From Roseicyclus sp. (GTDB lineage: Bacteria > Pseudomonadota > Alphaproteobacteria > Rhodobacterales > Rhodobacteraceae), in assembly GCF_018402035.1 (NCBI RefSeq), contig NZ_JAGYJN010000004.1, forward strand, positions 62,001-126,000: 64,000 bases of DNA. The letters run 5' to 3'. A model generated the notes under the pieces. It did not search any database and had not been told where the DNA came from. It was given only the letters and a program-made list of their open reading frames with translations. A program made the translations under genes and the position numbers. Shown here one piece after another: positions 27,601 through 36,809 of this stretch (positions within the stretch are counted from its first letter, which is position 1; each line of letters opens with the position of its first letter).

Positions 27601-27861
27601 GATCCGGTCCGTGACCAAGCCCGCGTCATGGGTGGGTGCCGTGAACGAGGTGTAAAGGATCTGGTCATCGGGCAAGACCAGCAAAACCTGCGCCTCAGCA
27701 TCTCCGCGCGCGCCGACCATTGCCTTTAGTCCAGCCATCTGCGCGGCCAGATCCGCCACCGCGAATGGCACCTCGCCGATCAGCGCCCAATGGCCCGCGT
27801 CCTGGCGATGGGCCAGCGCGATGCCTTCCGGCGACAAGAACAGCGCGAAATTCACCGTCAC
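24691..27861 (-). CDS. 1056-residue protein with GspL/PilM-like N-terminus and PilP/GspC-like C-terminus
   Basis: A GTG start (27861) with AGGA six bases upstream. Residues about 1-155 resemble the actin-like cytoplasmic domain of GspL/PilM (LDGLTPYPVADLVYDWR; KVAVVARETLDEAKEF). A Pro/Ala/Glu-rich low-complexity part follows (about 170-590), then one transmembrane helix near residue 600 (LVLTLALLILLIIIAVWSVL). A second Pro/Ala-rich part leads to a last domain of about 60 residues (LIGITGTSSNRSALVRLSSG; GDRLDGGRVAAIG) that looks like PilP or GspC HR domain. So one chain may link the cytosolic and periplasmic parts of a pilus or secretion machine. Identification is by eye. Confidence 0.65.
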   Translation of the reverse strand: MTVNFALFLSPEGIALAHRQDAGHWALIGEVPFAVADLAAQMAGLKAMVGARGDAEAQVLLVLPDDQILYTSFTAPTHDAGLVTDRIIAGLDGLTPYPVADLVYDWRAVEQDRIKVAVVARETLDEAKEFATAHGFVAAGFAAMPPVERYPGMPVFGDANAAVDAATTDLRFGPDLWVAPEIIPEIALATSPKAETSDAAATGADPVPPQVAESGDATGDAATKPVEPTAKTAQDPAPKPPKKPKANIDKAATLSPVAEPMPAPTPESRLVVTDGAIPAAADVAPDRSAPVPTAPEAELVAPIADQIAPKPEPKTKSAAMPEPTPPAPEAVIEADLPEQPSASAEPDQANDQPLDRDMKAEAEPEEVVALADLLDPMFDRMITPIGDAAVADDDLLSQAPNRAASVVTTEASTAQPSGPDDAPSDQATDKATAPTQPIFGFSAKRRPGAKPTKSTAAELGAATSKLMAETRSRLGFGGPSAEASKQRHPDVTLAPPRRVEPTPDRPGSAFVAQLARVRDASKSRPKPQGEPPSLAPQAEASAAAPTEVARKSTGAIAAGIKNLSAGKTTAPATSRPDAALAAGLLARKSSQPPGPSLRTGLVLTLALLILLIIIAVWSVLFLPDSPMARLFGGGNTTQTAQSDIADPPPMASVPAIPSGVAELAPTLGTISPPDALADAQASEEIALTPVAPPIAPAPAPSPVATLPGIDADLDLAPLPPMPDALLPTIAEAEALYASQQIWPRPPERPFFSPFTLTDDIYIASIDPEVSAFDAVALSDPQIDLREVLRRVPAPPAFGVRIDRDARGLVAPTAEGVLTPEGAFVILGQPEVAAIPRPREIAPAPPTPPVSLNVQDAILSTIQPRPRPINLDETRERQLLGGLSRTELAAMRPTLRPVSAQENAARASLFPQAGETATDATTPVAPVTGGTARAVTTSRVPSARPADFATTVAAATSRPTAPATVSAAAFAPAPAIPSNADVARAATSRNEIRLRDINLIGITGTSSNRSALVRLSSGRFVRVAVGDRLDGGRVAAIGTTSLQYVVNGRNITLEIPG

Positions 27862-28056
27862 ATCCGATCCTAGTCGTCGTCCCCAAGTGGCTCAGCTCAA
27901 ACTTTCGCCGCCCTTGCTCTACATCACAAATGCGCCGGGGAAAACACTTGCCCAAGGCGCGCCGCGATCTTCGGCGGAAAAAAACCCATGGGCAAGCGAA
28001 GATACCGCCAAAAGGCGCGCGGATTGCGCCCCTCTTGGCGATCCAATCCCTTGGCC

Positions 28057-29349
28057 CTACTGCGTGGCCCGCGCCAAAGCCTGATCAAGATCGGCGATCA
28101 GATCATCGGCATCCTCGATCCCGATCGAGACACGCACCACATTGGGCGCGGCACCAGCCGCCTTTTGCTGTTCGGGTGTCAGTTGGCGATGCGTGGTCGA
28201 GGCCGAATGGATGATCAGCGACCGCGTATCGCCCAGATTGGCTACATGGCTGAAAATCTCCAGCGAATCGACCAGCTTGATACAGGCATCATACCCACCC
28301 TTGACCGCAAAGGTGAAAAGCGCCCCGGCCCCTTTGGGGCAGACCGTCTTGACCCGGTCGAAATAGGGCGAGCTTTCAAGCCCTGCATAGGTGACGAAGT
28401 CAATGCGCGGATCGGCCTCGAGCCATTTGGCGATCTTGACCGCATTCTCCACATGGCGATCCATCCGCAAGGAGAGCGTCTCGATCCCCATCAGCGTGTA
28501 ATGGGCGGCTTGCGGGTTCATCGTCATGCCCAAATCGCGCAGGCCGATGGCAATGCCGTGGAAAGTATAGGCCAAGGGGCCAAAGGTCTCGTGAAAGCGC
28601 AAGCCGTGATAGGCGGGCTCGGGCGCGGAAAGCGAGGGAAACTTGTCGCTGGCAGACCAGTCAAATGTCCCGCTATCGACCACACAACCACCCGTCACTG
28701 TGCCGTTGCCGGTCAGATACTTGGTGGTCGAATGCACCACCAACGTCGCGCCATGCGCAATAGGGCGACACAGATAGGGTGTGGCGGTGGTATTATCGAC
28801 GATCAGCGGCACACCGGCCGCATCGGCCACATCGGCGACGGCGCGCAGATCGGTGATATAGCCGCCGGGATTGGCGATCGCCTCGCAGAAAACGGCGCGG
28901 GTATCATCGTCAATCGCCGCTTTCAGCGCGTCAAGATCGTCGAAATCGACGAATTTCGCGGACCAGCCAAAGCGCTTGATCGTCTGGGAAAACTGCGTGA
29001 CCGTGCCGCCGTATAGCCGGGTGGAGGCCACGACATTGCGCCCCGGTGCCATCAAGGGAAACAGCGCCATGATCTGTGCTGCATGTCCCGATGAACAGCA
29101 CACGGCTCCCACCCCGCCCTCCAGCGTGGCGATGCGCTCTTGCAAGGCGGCGACTGTCGGGTTGGTCAGGCGCGAGTAGATATAGCCCACTTCTTGCAGG
29201 TTGAAGAGTGCCGCCGCATGCTCGGCATCGCGAAACACATAAGCCGTGGTCTGGTAGATCGGCACTTGGCGTGCGCCCGTCGCCGGGTCAGGGCGTGCGC
29301 CTGCATGGATTTGCAGCGTATCGAAGCCATAGCTTGGACCATCGGTCAT
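28057..29349 (-). CDS. metY: O-acetylhomoserine sulfhydrylase MetY
   Basis: A 430-residue PLP enzyme of the Cys/Met family that makes homocysteine from O-acetylhomoserine and sulfide. Motifs: [17 protein letters not shown], the PLP lysine in [18 protein letters not shown], and [19 protein letters not shown] at the end. The 430-residue length and KFVDFDDLD segment fit MetY rather than MetZ. GGGGAG precedes the ATG. Presence of both metY and metZ suggests two routes of sulfide assimilation. I could not see a SAM-II-type leader in front of this gene. Confidence 0.93.
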   Translation of the reverse strand: MTDGPSYGFDTLQIHAGARPDPATGARQVPIYQTTAYVFRDAEHAAALFNLQEVGYIYSRLTNPTVAALQERIATLEGGVGAVCCSSGHAAQIMALFPLMAPGRNVVASTRLYGGTVTQFSQTIKRFGWSAKFVDFDDLDALKAAIDDDTRAVFCEAIANPGGYITDLRAVADVADAAGVPLIVDNTTATPYLCRPIAHGATLVVHSTTKYLTGNGTVTGGCVVDSGTFDWSASDKFPSLSAPEPAYHGLRFHETFGPLAYTFHGIAIGLRDLGMTMNPQAAHYTLMGIETLSLRMDRHVENAVKIAKWLEADPRIDFVTYAGLESSPYFDRVKTVCPKGAGALFTFAVKGGYDACIKLVDSLEIFSHVANLGDTRSLIIHSASTTHRQLTPEQQKAAGAAPNVVRVSIGIEDADDLIADLDQALARATQ

Positions 29350-29437
29350 CGGTATCTCCCCTCAAGAAACGATATTTCACGCAGCAATAGGCCAAAGCCC
29401 GCGACGCGGCAATCGCGCAGCGTTCGATCCCGCCTTT

Positions 29438-29517
29438 CCATCTTTGCTTCACAAATACTCTCGGGGGGTCGCGGGGGGCAGACAGCCCCCCGCGCGGATC
29501 GGCCCGCCAAGGGCGGG
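29438..29517. repeat. composite intergenic repeat, minus-strand orientation of tail
   Basis: The reverse complement of 29438-29468 reads GAGAGTATTTGTGAAGCAAA within a CCCCCC-flanked tail. It is followed at 29471-29493 by a 9-bp stem GCGGGGGGC/GCCCCCCGC with 5-nt loop, and at about 29503-29517 by CCCGCC-AAG-GGCGGG. This is the same family as 21799-21880 and 36810-36915. It sits between the divergent metY and NDUFA12 genes. Confidence 0.65.
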
Positions 29518-29616
29518 ACGATCCAAACCAAAAAGCGCGACCGCATGGCACTGGACGGGCCGCACCAGTTGGGGCAAAACTCGGCCATCGGACCTGCAAC
29601 CCCGAAAGGGCAGCCC

Positions 29617-29994
29617 ATGATCACCTTTCTCAAGCGCCTCGTCACATGGTGGAACGGCCAGACCATCGGCACCCAGATCTTTACCGCCCGCTACGGCGAA
29701 AAGGTCGGCAGCGATGCGCAGGGCAATATTTTCTATCGCTCCAAGGACGACAAAAAGCGCTGGGTGATCTTCAACGGCGAGGTTGAGGCAAGCCGCGTTG
29801 ATGCTGAATGGCATGGCTGGCTGCACCACACATGGGATACGCCCCCAAGCGAGACGCCCGTCGCGCATAAAGCATGGGAAAAGCCGCATCTGCCGAACCT
29901 CACCGGAACGCCCGCCGCGCATGTGCCTGCTGGATCGATCCGGCGCGCTGAGCCCTTGGTGCGCGCCGACTACGAGGCGTGGCGCCCCGAGTAA
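29617..29994 (+). CDS. NADH:ubiquinone oxidoreductase NDUFA12-type subunit
   Basis: A 125-residue accessory subunit of respiratory complex I, homologous to mitochondrial NDUFA12. Visible: [43 protein letters not shown] and the C-terminal P-rich tail ending with DYEAWRPE. The ATG at 29617 follows CGAAAGGGCAG. In alphaproteobacteria it is encoded away from the nuo operon, next to mlaD and DUF2155, as here. It supports complex I stability. Confidence 0.93.
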   Translation: MITFLKRLVTWWNGQTIGTQIFTARYGEKVGSDAQGNIFYRSKDDKKRWVIFNGEVEASRVDAEWHGWLHHTWDTPPSETPVAHKAWEKPHLPNLTGTPAAHVPAGSIRRAEPLVRADYEAWRPE

Positions 29995-30080
29995 GTGGCG
30001 GCGATGCGCTGGTTTGCAACAAACCCCCCTTGGATCACAGCCCGCTTCGCGCCATAAGCGTGGGATGACGGGGGGTTGGC

Positions 30081-30539
30081 ATGGCGACGCAAGATAACAC
30101 CATCACCGAAGTTCTCGTCGGCGCAGCCGTGCTGGCCGTGGCGACTGGATTTTTCTTCTATGCCTCCGGCACGACGGGTGCGGGCGCGGGTGGGCAGACA
30201 TATGAAATGGCGGCCTCCTTCCGTTCGGCCGAAGGGATCGCGGTGGGCACAGAGGTGCGCTTGGCCGGTGTGCGCGTCGGCACCGTGACCGACATGACGC
30301 TTGACCCGGTGAGTTTCCGCGCTGAGACCACTTTTAGCCTGCGCGACGATATCGTGCTGCCCGATGACAGCGCCATTGCCATCGCCTCCGAAGGGCTATT
30401 GGGTGGCAATTTCGTCGAGATTATTCCCGGCGGCTCGCCCTTCAACTACGGCCCGGGCGATATGATCACCGATACCCAAGGTGCCGTCAGCTTGATCACC
30501 TTGCTGATGCGCTTCGTGTCGGGGGACGGAACGCAGTGA
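30081..30539 (+). CDS. mlaD: MlaD-family lipid-asymmetry protein
   Basis: A 152-residue protein: a short cytosolic start, one transmembrane anchor (VLVGAAVLAVATGFFFYASG), and an MCE domain (residues about 40-135) with VRLAGVRVGTVTDMTLD and SEGLLGGNFVEIIPG. It forms a periplasmic hexameric ring that passes phospholipids between the outer and inner membranes, using MlaFE (not in this window). Its TGA stop overlaps the next ATG by one base. Confidence 0.92.
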   Translation: MATQDNTITEVLVGAAVLAVATGFFFYASGTTGAGAGGQTYEMAASFRSAEGIAVGTEVRLAGVRVGTVTDMTLDPVSFRAETTFSLRDDIVLPDDSAIAIASEGLLGGNFVEIIPGGSPFNYGPGDMITDTQGAVSLITLLMRFVSGDGTQ

Positions 30540-31111
30540 TGCGTCGGCCAGTCGCGATCGCGGCGCTCGTGCTTGCGCTTGGGCTGTCGCCGGGGGCCGC
30601 GCAACAATTCGACAGCTTCGGCGATGGCCCGATTGAAGGTTTCGCGCCCTTGCCGGAAGGATCGCTTGATCCCTCGCTTCCCTCTCTGGGCGAGAATGGC
30701 ACCCTTGGCCTTGGCGGCCCCGCGATTGGCTTGCAGATCACCGAGGGCCAATCAGGCGTCTCGCTCGAGATTTTTCCCGGTGTGGGTGGTGCGATCACCT
30801 CGATCAGCCAACCCCAGACCGCACAGGCACAGCGGGTGACATTGCGGGCGCTGGACCGGATGCTGGGCCAGCCCACGGATATTGAGATGAGCGTGGGCGA
30901 GACGGTGATCTATGGGCGCATCGTCATCCATGTGCGCGAATGCCGCTATCCGACCGATGATCCCGCCTCGGACGCTTTCGGCTTTATCGAGATCCTCGAC
31001 CAGCAAGGCGCGCCGCTTTTCGCGGGCTGGATGATCGCCTCGGCCCCGGCGCTGAGCGCCTTGGAACATCCCCGCTATGATGTCTGGGTGCTGCGCTGCA
31101 CAGCGAATTGA
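30539..31111 (+). CDS. DUF2155 secreted protein
   Basis: A 190-residue protein with a signal peptide (MRRPVAIAALVLALGLSPGAAQ; cleavage near AAQ). The mature part has the DUF2155 region: LRALDRMLGQPTDIEMSVGETVIYGRIVIHVRECRYP. Starting at the ATG at 30539, rather than the GTG at 30536, gives a 1-base overlap with mlaD. The family is periplasmic, of unknown role, and mlaD-linked in Rhodobacterales; a link to outer-membrane lipid balance is inferred from that. Confidence 0.85.
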   Translation: MRRPVAIAALVLALGLSPGAAQQFDSFGDGPIEGFAPLPEGSLDPSLPSLGENGTLGLGGPAIGLQITEGQSGVSLEIFPGVGGAITSISQPQTAQAQRVTLRALDRMLGQPTDIEMSVGETVIYGRIVIHVRECRYPTDDPASDAFGFIEILDQQGAPLFAGWMIASAPALSALEHPRYDVWVLRCTAN

Positions 31112-31117
31112 GCCGGG

Positions 31118-31777
31118 CTATGGCGCGCGGGTATCCAATCCCTGCGCGCGGTCGATGGCGAAGAAATCCGCGGGGCTCGTCACGGCAAGTTGCAGTTGCC
31201 GGCGATATTCGGCGCGCGAAATTTCCACCGCGCCAAGACTTTCCAGATGTTCGGTGGTGAATTGCGTATCGAAAAGCTGAAACCCGCCCGCCCTGAGCCG
31301 TGTGACCAGATGCGCAAGCGCGATCTTGGACCCATCCGTGCGGCGCGAGAACATCGATTCGCCGAAATAAGCCGCCCCGAGCACCACGCCAAAAATGCCG
31401 CCCGCCAGCACGCCATCCATCCACACCTCGACGGAATGGGCAAAGCCTTGGGTATGCAGCGATAGATAGGTCGCGTTGATATCGGCGTTGATCCATGTCT
31501 CGGACCGGTCGGCGCAGGCCGCGATCACGCCGGGGAAATCGCGGTTTATCGTGACCGTGAAGCCACCGCGCGCGATGCGGCGCTTGAGCGACCGCGAGAC
31601 ATGAAAAGCGTCAAGCGGAAACACGCCACGCCGCTGCGGATCGACCCAGAAAATGCCAGCATGATCTGCACCATCGGACATGGGAAAAATCCCTGCCGCG
31701 TAAGCCCTGATCATCAGTTCGGGTGACAGCGCCGGGCGAACCGGGCTGAGCATATCATGCGCCATGAGAGGCGACAT
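31118..31777 (-). CDS. aat: leucyl/phenylalanyl-tRNA--protein transferase
   Basis: About 219 residues of L/F-transferase, which adds Leu or Phe to N-terminal Lys/Arg of proteins, the N-end rule signal for ClpAPS. Visible: LSPELMIRAYAAGIFPMSDG, FWVDPQRRGVFPLD, HTQGFAHSVEVW and LVTRLRAGGFQLFDTQF. The start is uncertain: 31777, 31765 and 31753 are all ATG, with no clear ribosome site; the open frame further upstream overlaps accC. It ends 6 bases from the DUF2155 stop (convergent). Confidence 0.9.
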   Translation of the reverse strand: MSPLMAHDMLSPVRPALSPELMIRAYAAGIFPMSDGADHAGIFWVDPQRRGVFPLDAFHVSRSLKRRIARGGFTVTINRDFPGVIAACADRSETWINADINATYLSLHTQGFAHSVEVWMDGVLAGGIFGVVLGAAYFGESMFSRRTDGSKIALAHLVTRLRAGGFQLFDTQFTTEHLESLGAVEISRAEYRRQLQLAVTSPADFFAIDRAQGLDTRAP

Positions 31778-31916
31778 AGTCTGCGGCCCGGGAAAGTCCT
31801 GCGGAAATTGAAAAATACGTGCGCGCGGCAGCTTTGGCCCCAACGCGATCATTTCGCCGCCATAGGGCAGGGGCGGAATATCGCCCGGATCAATCGGTTG
31901 ACCTGGGCGTATCCGA

Positions 31917-33263
31917 TCAGCCGAGGTTTTCGGCAAGCCAACCCTCAAGCCATTGGATCGTGTAATCGCCCGATTGCACCTCGGGTGTTTTCAACAGCGC
32001 GTGAAACAGCGGCACGGTCGTGTCGATGCCGTCGATGATCAATTCGCCCAAGGCCCGGCTGAGCCGCGCCAAAGCCTCGGGGCGGTCGCGGCCATGCACG
32101 ATCAGCTTGCCGATCAAACTGTCGTAATAGGGTGGGATGCGATAGCCATCATAGATCGCGCTATCCATGCGCACACCCAAGCCGCCGGGTGCATGATATT
32201 GCGTGATCTTTCCGGGGCTTGGCGCGAAATTGGGCAGCTTTTCGGCGTTGATGCGCACCTCGATGGCATGGCCGTTGACGGCCAGATCCTCTTGTTGGAA
32301 AGACATCGGCAACCCAGCCGCGACGCGGATCTGTTCGCGCACCAGATCGACACCCATGATCGCCTCGGTGACGGGGTGTTCAACCTGCAGGCGGGTGTTC
32401 ATCTCGATGAAGAAAAACTCACCATCCTCATACAAGAACTCGATGGTGCCCGCGCCTTCATAGCCAAGATCGGCCACGGCCTTGGCACAGGTCGCGCCGA
32501 TGCGTGCGCGGGTGGCGGCATCAATGGCGGGGCCGGGGGCCTCCTCGAACACCTTTTGGTGGCGCCGCTGCAGCGAACAGTCGCGCTCGCCCAGATGGAC
32601 CGCGCGCCCACGCCCATCGCCGAAAATCTGCACTTCGATATGGCGGGGCCGTCCGAGATATTTCTCGATATAGACCTCGTCATTGCCGAAAGCGGCCTTG
32701 GCCTCGGCGCGCGCGGTGCGAAAGGCGGTTTCCATCTCGTCTTTGCTGCGCGCAAGCTTCATGCCGCGCCCACCGCCGCCTGCGGTTGCCTTGACGATCA
32801 CCGGATAGCCCGCCGCATCGCCCACGGCATAGGCCGCATCGAGCGTGGCCACACCGCCGTCAGAGCCCGGCACACAAGGCACGCCCAGCTTTTTCATCGT
32901 GTCCTTGGCGGTGATCTTGTCGCCCATCAGGCGGATATGGGCGGCCGATGGGCCGATGAACTTGATCCCGTGATCCTCGACCGCCTGCACGAAACTGGCG
33001 TTTTCGGACAAAAAACCATAGCCGGGGTGGATCGCCTCGGCCCCGGTAATCTCGCAGGCCGAGATGATCGCGGCCATCGACAGATAGGATTGGCCCGACG
33101 GCGGCGGGCCGATGCAGATCGCCTCATCCGCCATGCGCACATGCATCGCGTCACTATCGGCCGTGGAATGGACCGCGACGGTGGCCACCCCCATCTCGCG
33201 CGCTGCCCGGACGACGCGCAATGCGATTTCGCCCCGGTTGGCGATGAGGATCTTTTTGAACAT
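31917..33263 (-). CDS. accC: biotin carboxylase subunit of acetyl-CoA carboxylase
   Basis: A 448-residue ATP-grasp enzyme that carboxylates the biotin of AccB to start fatty acid synthesis. Visible: N-terminal [20 protein letters not shown], the glycine-rich ATP lid [14 protein letters not shown] near residue 162, [18 protein letters not shown], and [15 protein letters not shown] near residue 285. The gene starts 12 bases downstream of accB on the same strand. Length matches E. coli AccC (449). Confidence 0.96.
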   Translation of the reverse strand: MFKKILIANRGEIALRVVRAAREMGVATVAVHSTADSDAMHVRMADEAICIGPPPSGQSYLSMAAIISACEITGAEAIHPGYGFLSENASFVQAVEDHGIKFIGPSAAHIRLMGDKITAKDTMKKLGVPCVPGSDGGVATLDAAYAVGDAAGYPVIVKATAGGGGRGMKLARSKDEMETAFRTARAEAKAAFGNDEVYIEKYLGRPRHIEVQIFGDGRGRAVHLGERDCSLQRRHQKVFEEAPGPAIDAATRARIGATCAKAVADLGYEGAGTIEFLYEDGEFFFIEMNTRLQVEHPVTEAIMGVDLVREQIRVAAGLPMSFQQEDLAVNGHAIEVRINAEKLPNFAPSPGKITQYHAPGGLGVRMDSAIYDGYRIPPYYDSLIGKLIVHGRDRPEALARLSRALGELIIDGIDTTVPLFHALLKTPEVQSGDYTIQWLEGWLAENLG

Positions 33264-33275
33264 GGGGCGCCCCGT

Positions 33276-33770
33276 CTACTCGATGATCATCAGCGGCGCG
33301 CCGTATTCGACGGGCGCGCCATCCTCGATGAGGATTCGCTTCACAACGCCTGCGCGCGGCGCGGGGATCTGGTTCATGGTCTTCATCGCCTCGACGATGA
33401 GCAAGGTCTGACCGGCGTTCACCCGGTCGCCTACGGCCACGAAGGGTTTGGCGTCGGGCTCGGGTGCCAGATAGATGGTGCCAACCATGGGCGAAGTCAC
33501 AGCGCCGGGCGCTTGCGCGGGATCTTCGATCGCGACAGGGGCCGCTGCCGGGCTGGGCACGGGCGCGCTGACCGGCTGGGGCGCATGCACAATCGCGGGT
33601 GCGGCGGCTACTACTGTTGTCTGACGCGCGACGCGGACATTGAGCCAGTTATGCTCGCCATACTCGCGCTTCACCTCGACTTCGCTCAGCTCGTTCTTGC
33701 GCAAAAGCTCGGCCAAAGCCTCGATGAAGGCTACGTCACTGGCGCGTGTCGCGTCTGTCTTGTCGCTCAT
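33276..33770 (-). CDS. accB: biotin carboxyl carrier protein
   Basis: A 164-residue AccB with a helical N-terminus, an Ala/Pro/Val-rich flexible linker (about 55-90), and the biotinyl domain with [12 protein letters not shown], whose Lys (about residue 129) is the biotin site. The ATG at 33770, with GAGGA five bases upstream, gives MSDKTDATR; the longer open frame is rejected because it extends into the divergent promoter region. Confidence 0.95.
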   Translation of the reverse strand: MSDKTDATRASDVAFIEALAELLRKNELSEVEVKREYGEHNWLNVRVARQTTVVAAAPAIVHAPQPVSAPVPSPAAAPVAIEDPAQAPGAVTSPMVGTIYLAPEPDAKPFVAVGDRVNAGQTLLIVEAMKTMNQIPAPRAGVVKRILIEDGAPVEYGAPLMIIE

Positions 33771-34081
33771 GTTCGTCCTCGCAAACTGGGGCGATCCAAC
33801 TTTTAGATCGCACCCTCCGCCCTGGGTCCTGTTTGATCGGCCCCTGCGCACCGCCTATAGCGCAGGCTTTACGCCGGGAAAACCCGTTGCGTAAGCAAAG
33901 AGCGCTCCGGCTGATTGCTTGTTTCAAACATCCGCCGCCCATTTTTTCGGCAATGCCGCAGTTGGAGGCAAGAATTCCGCCGTTTGGGTGATGCGCCATA
34001 AATTTACCATTTGATAAAAAAAATATCCCATGCCAGCGTGAATCCATCCGATCGCCATTCGCTCGCAGGGAGATATGCCCG
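33771..34081. other. 311-base divergent intergenic region between accB and preT
   Basis: No gene is visible here. It should hold the accB promoter (minus strand) and the preT promoter (plus strand). The right half is AT-rich and contains the RutR-like site at 34003-34018. AGGGAGATATGCCCG lies just before preT and provides its ribosome site. Confidence 0.7.
34003..34018. promoter_or_regulatory. degenerate RutR-like operator upstream of preT
   Basis: TTTACCATTTGATAAA matches the operator TTGACCATTTGGTCAA at 37698-37713 at 13 of 16 positions, including the ACCATTTG core. It lies about 64 bases before the preT start. It is probably the weaker of two RutR binding sites. Confidence 0.55.
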
Positions 34082-35416
34082 ATGACGAACAGCCCATTTA
34101 CCCCCGGGATCGTGCCTGCGCGGCTCGATGGGCGGGTATTGCAAGAAAATTTTTCCGATCTGCATGCGCCACTCGATGCCCATGAGGCGCTGGTTGCCGC
34201 TGATCGCTGCTATTTCTGCCATGATGCGCCATGCATCACCGCCTGTCCCACGACAATCGACATCCCGCTGTTCATTCGCCAGATCGCCACGGGCACGCCC
34301 GAGGCGGCGGCCAAGACGATCTTCGACCAGAATATTCTGGGCGGCATGTGCGCCCGTGTTTGCCCCACCGAAACGCTTTGCGAACAGGCCTGTGTGCGCG
34401 AGGCGGCCGAGGGCAAGCCGGTCGAGATCGGTCGATTGCAGCGCTACGCCACCGATAGGCTGATGGCGTCGGGTCTGCATCCCTTTGCCCGCGCGGCCCA
34501 GACGGGCAAGCGCGTGGCCGTGGTGGGCGCGGGGCCGGCGGGGCTGGCCTGCGCGCATCGCTTAGCGATGAAGGGCCATGATGTTGATCTTTTCGATGCC
34601 CGGCCCAAAGGCGGCGGCCTGAACGAATACGGGATCGCCACTTATAAGGCGACCGATGGTTTTGCGGGGGCGGAGCTTGACTGGCTGATGCAGATCGGGG
34701 GGATCACGCTGCATACAGGCCGCGCACTTGGGCGCGATGTCACGCTCGATGGGCTTTGTGCCGAATATGACGCGGTATTTCTGGGTATGGGGCTTGGTGG
34801 CGTGAACGCGCTGCGCGCCGATGGCGAAGATCGCGCAGGCGTGCGCGACGCGGTCGATTTCATCGCCGACCTGCGCCAAGCCGATGATCTGGCCCGCCTG
34901 CCCGTAGGGCGCAATGTTGTGGTGATCGGTGGCGGCATGACAGCCATCGATGCAGCCGTGCAATCCAAGCTTTTGGGGGCGGAGAATGTGACCGTTCTTT
35001 ATCGGCGCGACCGTGGGGCGATGCCCGCCAGCCGCTATGAGCAGGATTTGGCGGCCTCAAAAGGGGTGCGCTTTGTCTTCAACGCCATGCCCGTCGCGAT
35101 CTTGGGCAATGGCGCGGTCACAGGCGTGCGGGTGGAATACACGCGCGCAGAGGGCAGATCATTGATCGGCACAGGCGAGACCTTTGATATGCCCGCCGAT
35201 CAAGTCCTCAAGGCGATTGGTCAAACGCTGGAGGATGCGCCCGATGTGCTGACCATTGCCGGGGGCAAGATCGCCGTGACGGGGCCGGGGCGCACCACGC
35301 GCAAAGGTGTTTGGGCTGGTGGCGATTGCGCGGCGGGGGGCGAAGATTTGACCGTGACCGCCGTGGCCGAAGGGCGCGATGCGGCGGAAGATATTCATGA
35401 CAGCCTGATGGGGTAG
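34082..35416 (+). CDS. preT: dihydropyrimidine dehydrogenase, NAD(P)-oxidoreductase subunit
   Basis: A 444-residue flavoprotein resembling PreT/GltB-small-subunit type. N-terminal iron-sulfur ligands are seen in CYFCHDAPCITACPT and GGMCARVCPTETLCEQACVRE. Two Rossmann motifs follow: VAVVGAGPAGLACAHRLA near residue 142 and NVVVIGGGMTAIDAAVQ near residue 278. It passes electrons from NAD(P)H to PreA, which reduces uracil or thymine, the first step of the reductive pathway. It is followed by preA after an 83-base gap that holds two palindromes. Confidence 0.93.
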   Translation: MTNSPFTPGIVPARLDGRVLQENFSDLHAPLDAHEALVAADRCYFCHDAPCITACPTTIDIPLFIRQIATGTPEAAAKTIFDQNILGGMCARVCPTETLCEQACVREAAEGKPVEIGRLQRYATDRLMASGLHPFARAAQTGKRVAVVGAGPAGLACAHRLAMKGHDVDLFDARPKGGGLNEYGIATYKATDGFAGAELDWLMQIGGITLHTGRALGRDVTLDGLCAEYDAVFLGMGLGGVNALRADGEDRAGVRDAVDFIADLRQADDLARLPVGRNVVVIGGGMTAIDAAVQSKLLGAENVTVLYRRDRGAMPASRYEQDLAASKGVRFVFNAMPVAILGNGAVTGVRVEYTRAEGRSLIGTGETFDMPADQVLKAIGQTLEDAPDVLTIAGGKIAVTGPGRTTRKGVWAGGDCAAGGEDLTVTAVAEGRDAAEDIHDSLMG

Positions 35417-35417
35417 C

Positions 35418-35469
35418 GCGATTATTCGTACGAATAATCGCAAGATGCGAATTTTCGTACGAAAATTCG
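35418..35469. repeat. two palindromes (24 and 22 nt) between preT and preA
   Basis: A 24-nt perfect palindrome (half-site GCGATTATTCGT, 35418-35441), then six bases on a 22-nt perfect palindrome (half-site CGAATTTTCGT, 35448-35469) identical to the one at 21799-21820. They sit inside a gene pair whose products act as one enzyme, so they may act as a processing or attenuation point rather than a full terminator. Confidence 0.7.
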
Positions 35470-35499
35470 GCCAAAACGCAAAAAGGGGAGACCGGGACC

Positions 35500-36804
35500 A
35501 TGGCAGACCTTTCCAGCGATTTTCTGGGCATCAAATCGCCCAACCCGTTTTGGCTGGCCTCCGCGCCGCCGACCGACAAGGCCTATAATGTCGTGCGCGC
35601 CTTCGAGGCGGGCTGGGGCGGTGTGGTGTGGAAAACCTTGGGCGAGGCGGGCCCACCCATCGTCAATGTCAACGGGCCGCGCTACGGTGCGATCTGGGGC
35701 GCGGACCGGCGGCTTTTGGGGCTTAACAATATCGAATTGATCACCGATCGCCCGCTTGAGGTGAACCTGCGCGAGATCAAGCAGGTCAAGCGCGATTGGC
35801 CTGATCGCGCGATGATCGTATCGCTTATGGTGCCCTGCGAAGAACAGGCGTGGAAAGCGATCTTGCCGCTTGTGGAAGAGACGGGTGCCGATGGGATCGA
35901 GCTGAACTTTGGCTGCCCGCACGGCATGAGCGAGCGCGGGATGGGCGCGGCCGTTGGCCAAGTGCCTGAATATATCGAGATGGTTGCGCGCTGGTGCAAG
36001 CAAAACACCCGCATGCCCGTGATCGTGAAGCTGACACCCAATATCACCGATATCCGCTATCCGGCGCGCGCGGCCAAAAAGGGCGGGGCGGATGCCGTTT
36101 CGCTGATCAACACCGTGTCCTCGATCACTTCCGTCAATCTCGACAGCTTCAGCCCAGAGCCCTCGATCGACGGCAAGGGCAGCCATGGCGGCTATTGTGG
36201 CCCGGCGGTGAAGCCCATCGCGCTCAATATGGTGGCCGAGATTGCGCGCGACGCCGAGACCCGCGGCATGCCCATTTCGGGCATCGGGGGCGTCACCACA
36301 TGGCGCGATGCGGCGGAATTCTTGGCCCTTGGTGCGGGCAATGTGCAGGTCTGCACGGCGGCGATGACCTATGGGTTCAAGATCGTGCAAGAGATGATCT
36401 CGGGGCTGTCGCAGTATCTGGATGAGAAGGAGATGTCGCTCTCCGATTTGATCGGGCGGGCCACGCCCAATGTCACGGATTGGCAGTATCTCAACCTTAA
36501 CTACGTCACCAAGGCGCGGATCGACCAAGATGCCTGCATCAAATGCGGGCGCTGCTATGCGGCCTGTGAGGATACCAGCCATCAAGCGATTTCCATGTCG
36601 CCCGAGCGCGTGTTCGAGGTGATGGATGATGAATGCGTGGCCTGCAACCTGTGCGTCAATGTCTGCCCGGTCGAGAACTGCATCACCATGGAGCGGATGC
36701 CCGCAGGTAGCGTCGATCCGCGCACAGGTGCAACCGTTTCGGATGATTACGCCAATTGGACGACCCACCCGAACAACCCCGCCGCGCGCCCGGCGGCGGA
36801 GTGA
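35500..36804 (+). CDS. preA: dihydropyrimidine dehydrogenase, catalytic subunit
   Basis: A 434-residue protein: an FMN TIM-barrel (about 1-320) with LNFGCPHGMSERGMGAA, holding the catalytic Cys region, and VKLTPNITDI, followed by two ferredoxin-type clusters (CIKCGRCYAACEDTSHQ and CVACNLCVNVCPVENC, about 345-405). With PreT it reduces uracil and thymine to the 5,6-dihydro forms. Start at 35500 has AAAAAGGGGAGACCGGGACC upstream. It ends against rutR. Confidence 0.95.
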   Translation: MADLSSDFLGIKSPNPFWLASAPPTDKAYNVVRAFEAGWGGVVWKTLGEAGPPIVNVNGPRYGAIWGADRRLLGLNNIELITDRPLEVNLREIKQVKRDWPDRAMIVSLMVPCEEQAWKAILPLVEETGADGIELNFGCPHGMSERGMGAAVGQVPEYIEMVARWCKQNTRMPVIVKLTPNITDIRYPARAAKKGGADAVSLINTVSSITSVNLDSFSPEPSIDGKGSHGGYCGPAVKPIALNMVAEIARDAETRGMPISGIGGVTTWRDAAEFLALGAGNVQVCTAAMTYGFKIVQEMISGLSQYLDEKEMSLSDLIGRATPNVTDWQYLNLNYVTKARIDQDACIKCGRCYAACEDTSHQAISMSPERVFEVMDDECVACNLCVNVCPVENCITMERMPAGSVDPRTGATVSDDYANWTTHPNNPAARPAAE

Positions 36805-36809
36805 GGCGA

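Noticed and set aside
29350-29437. Possible SAM-II or other SAM-type riboswitch before metY
   Set aside because: The minus-strand leader has neither the conserved GTTAAA...GCTAAAG run nor a P1/pseudoknot arrangement like that before metZ.
31953-33806. A 617-codon plus-strand open frame over accC and accB
   Set aside because: It is opposite two clear housekeeping genes with family motifs; long antisense frames are expected in this GC-rich DNA.
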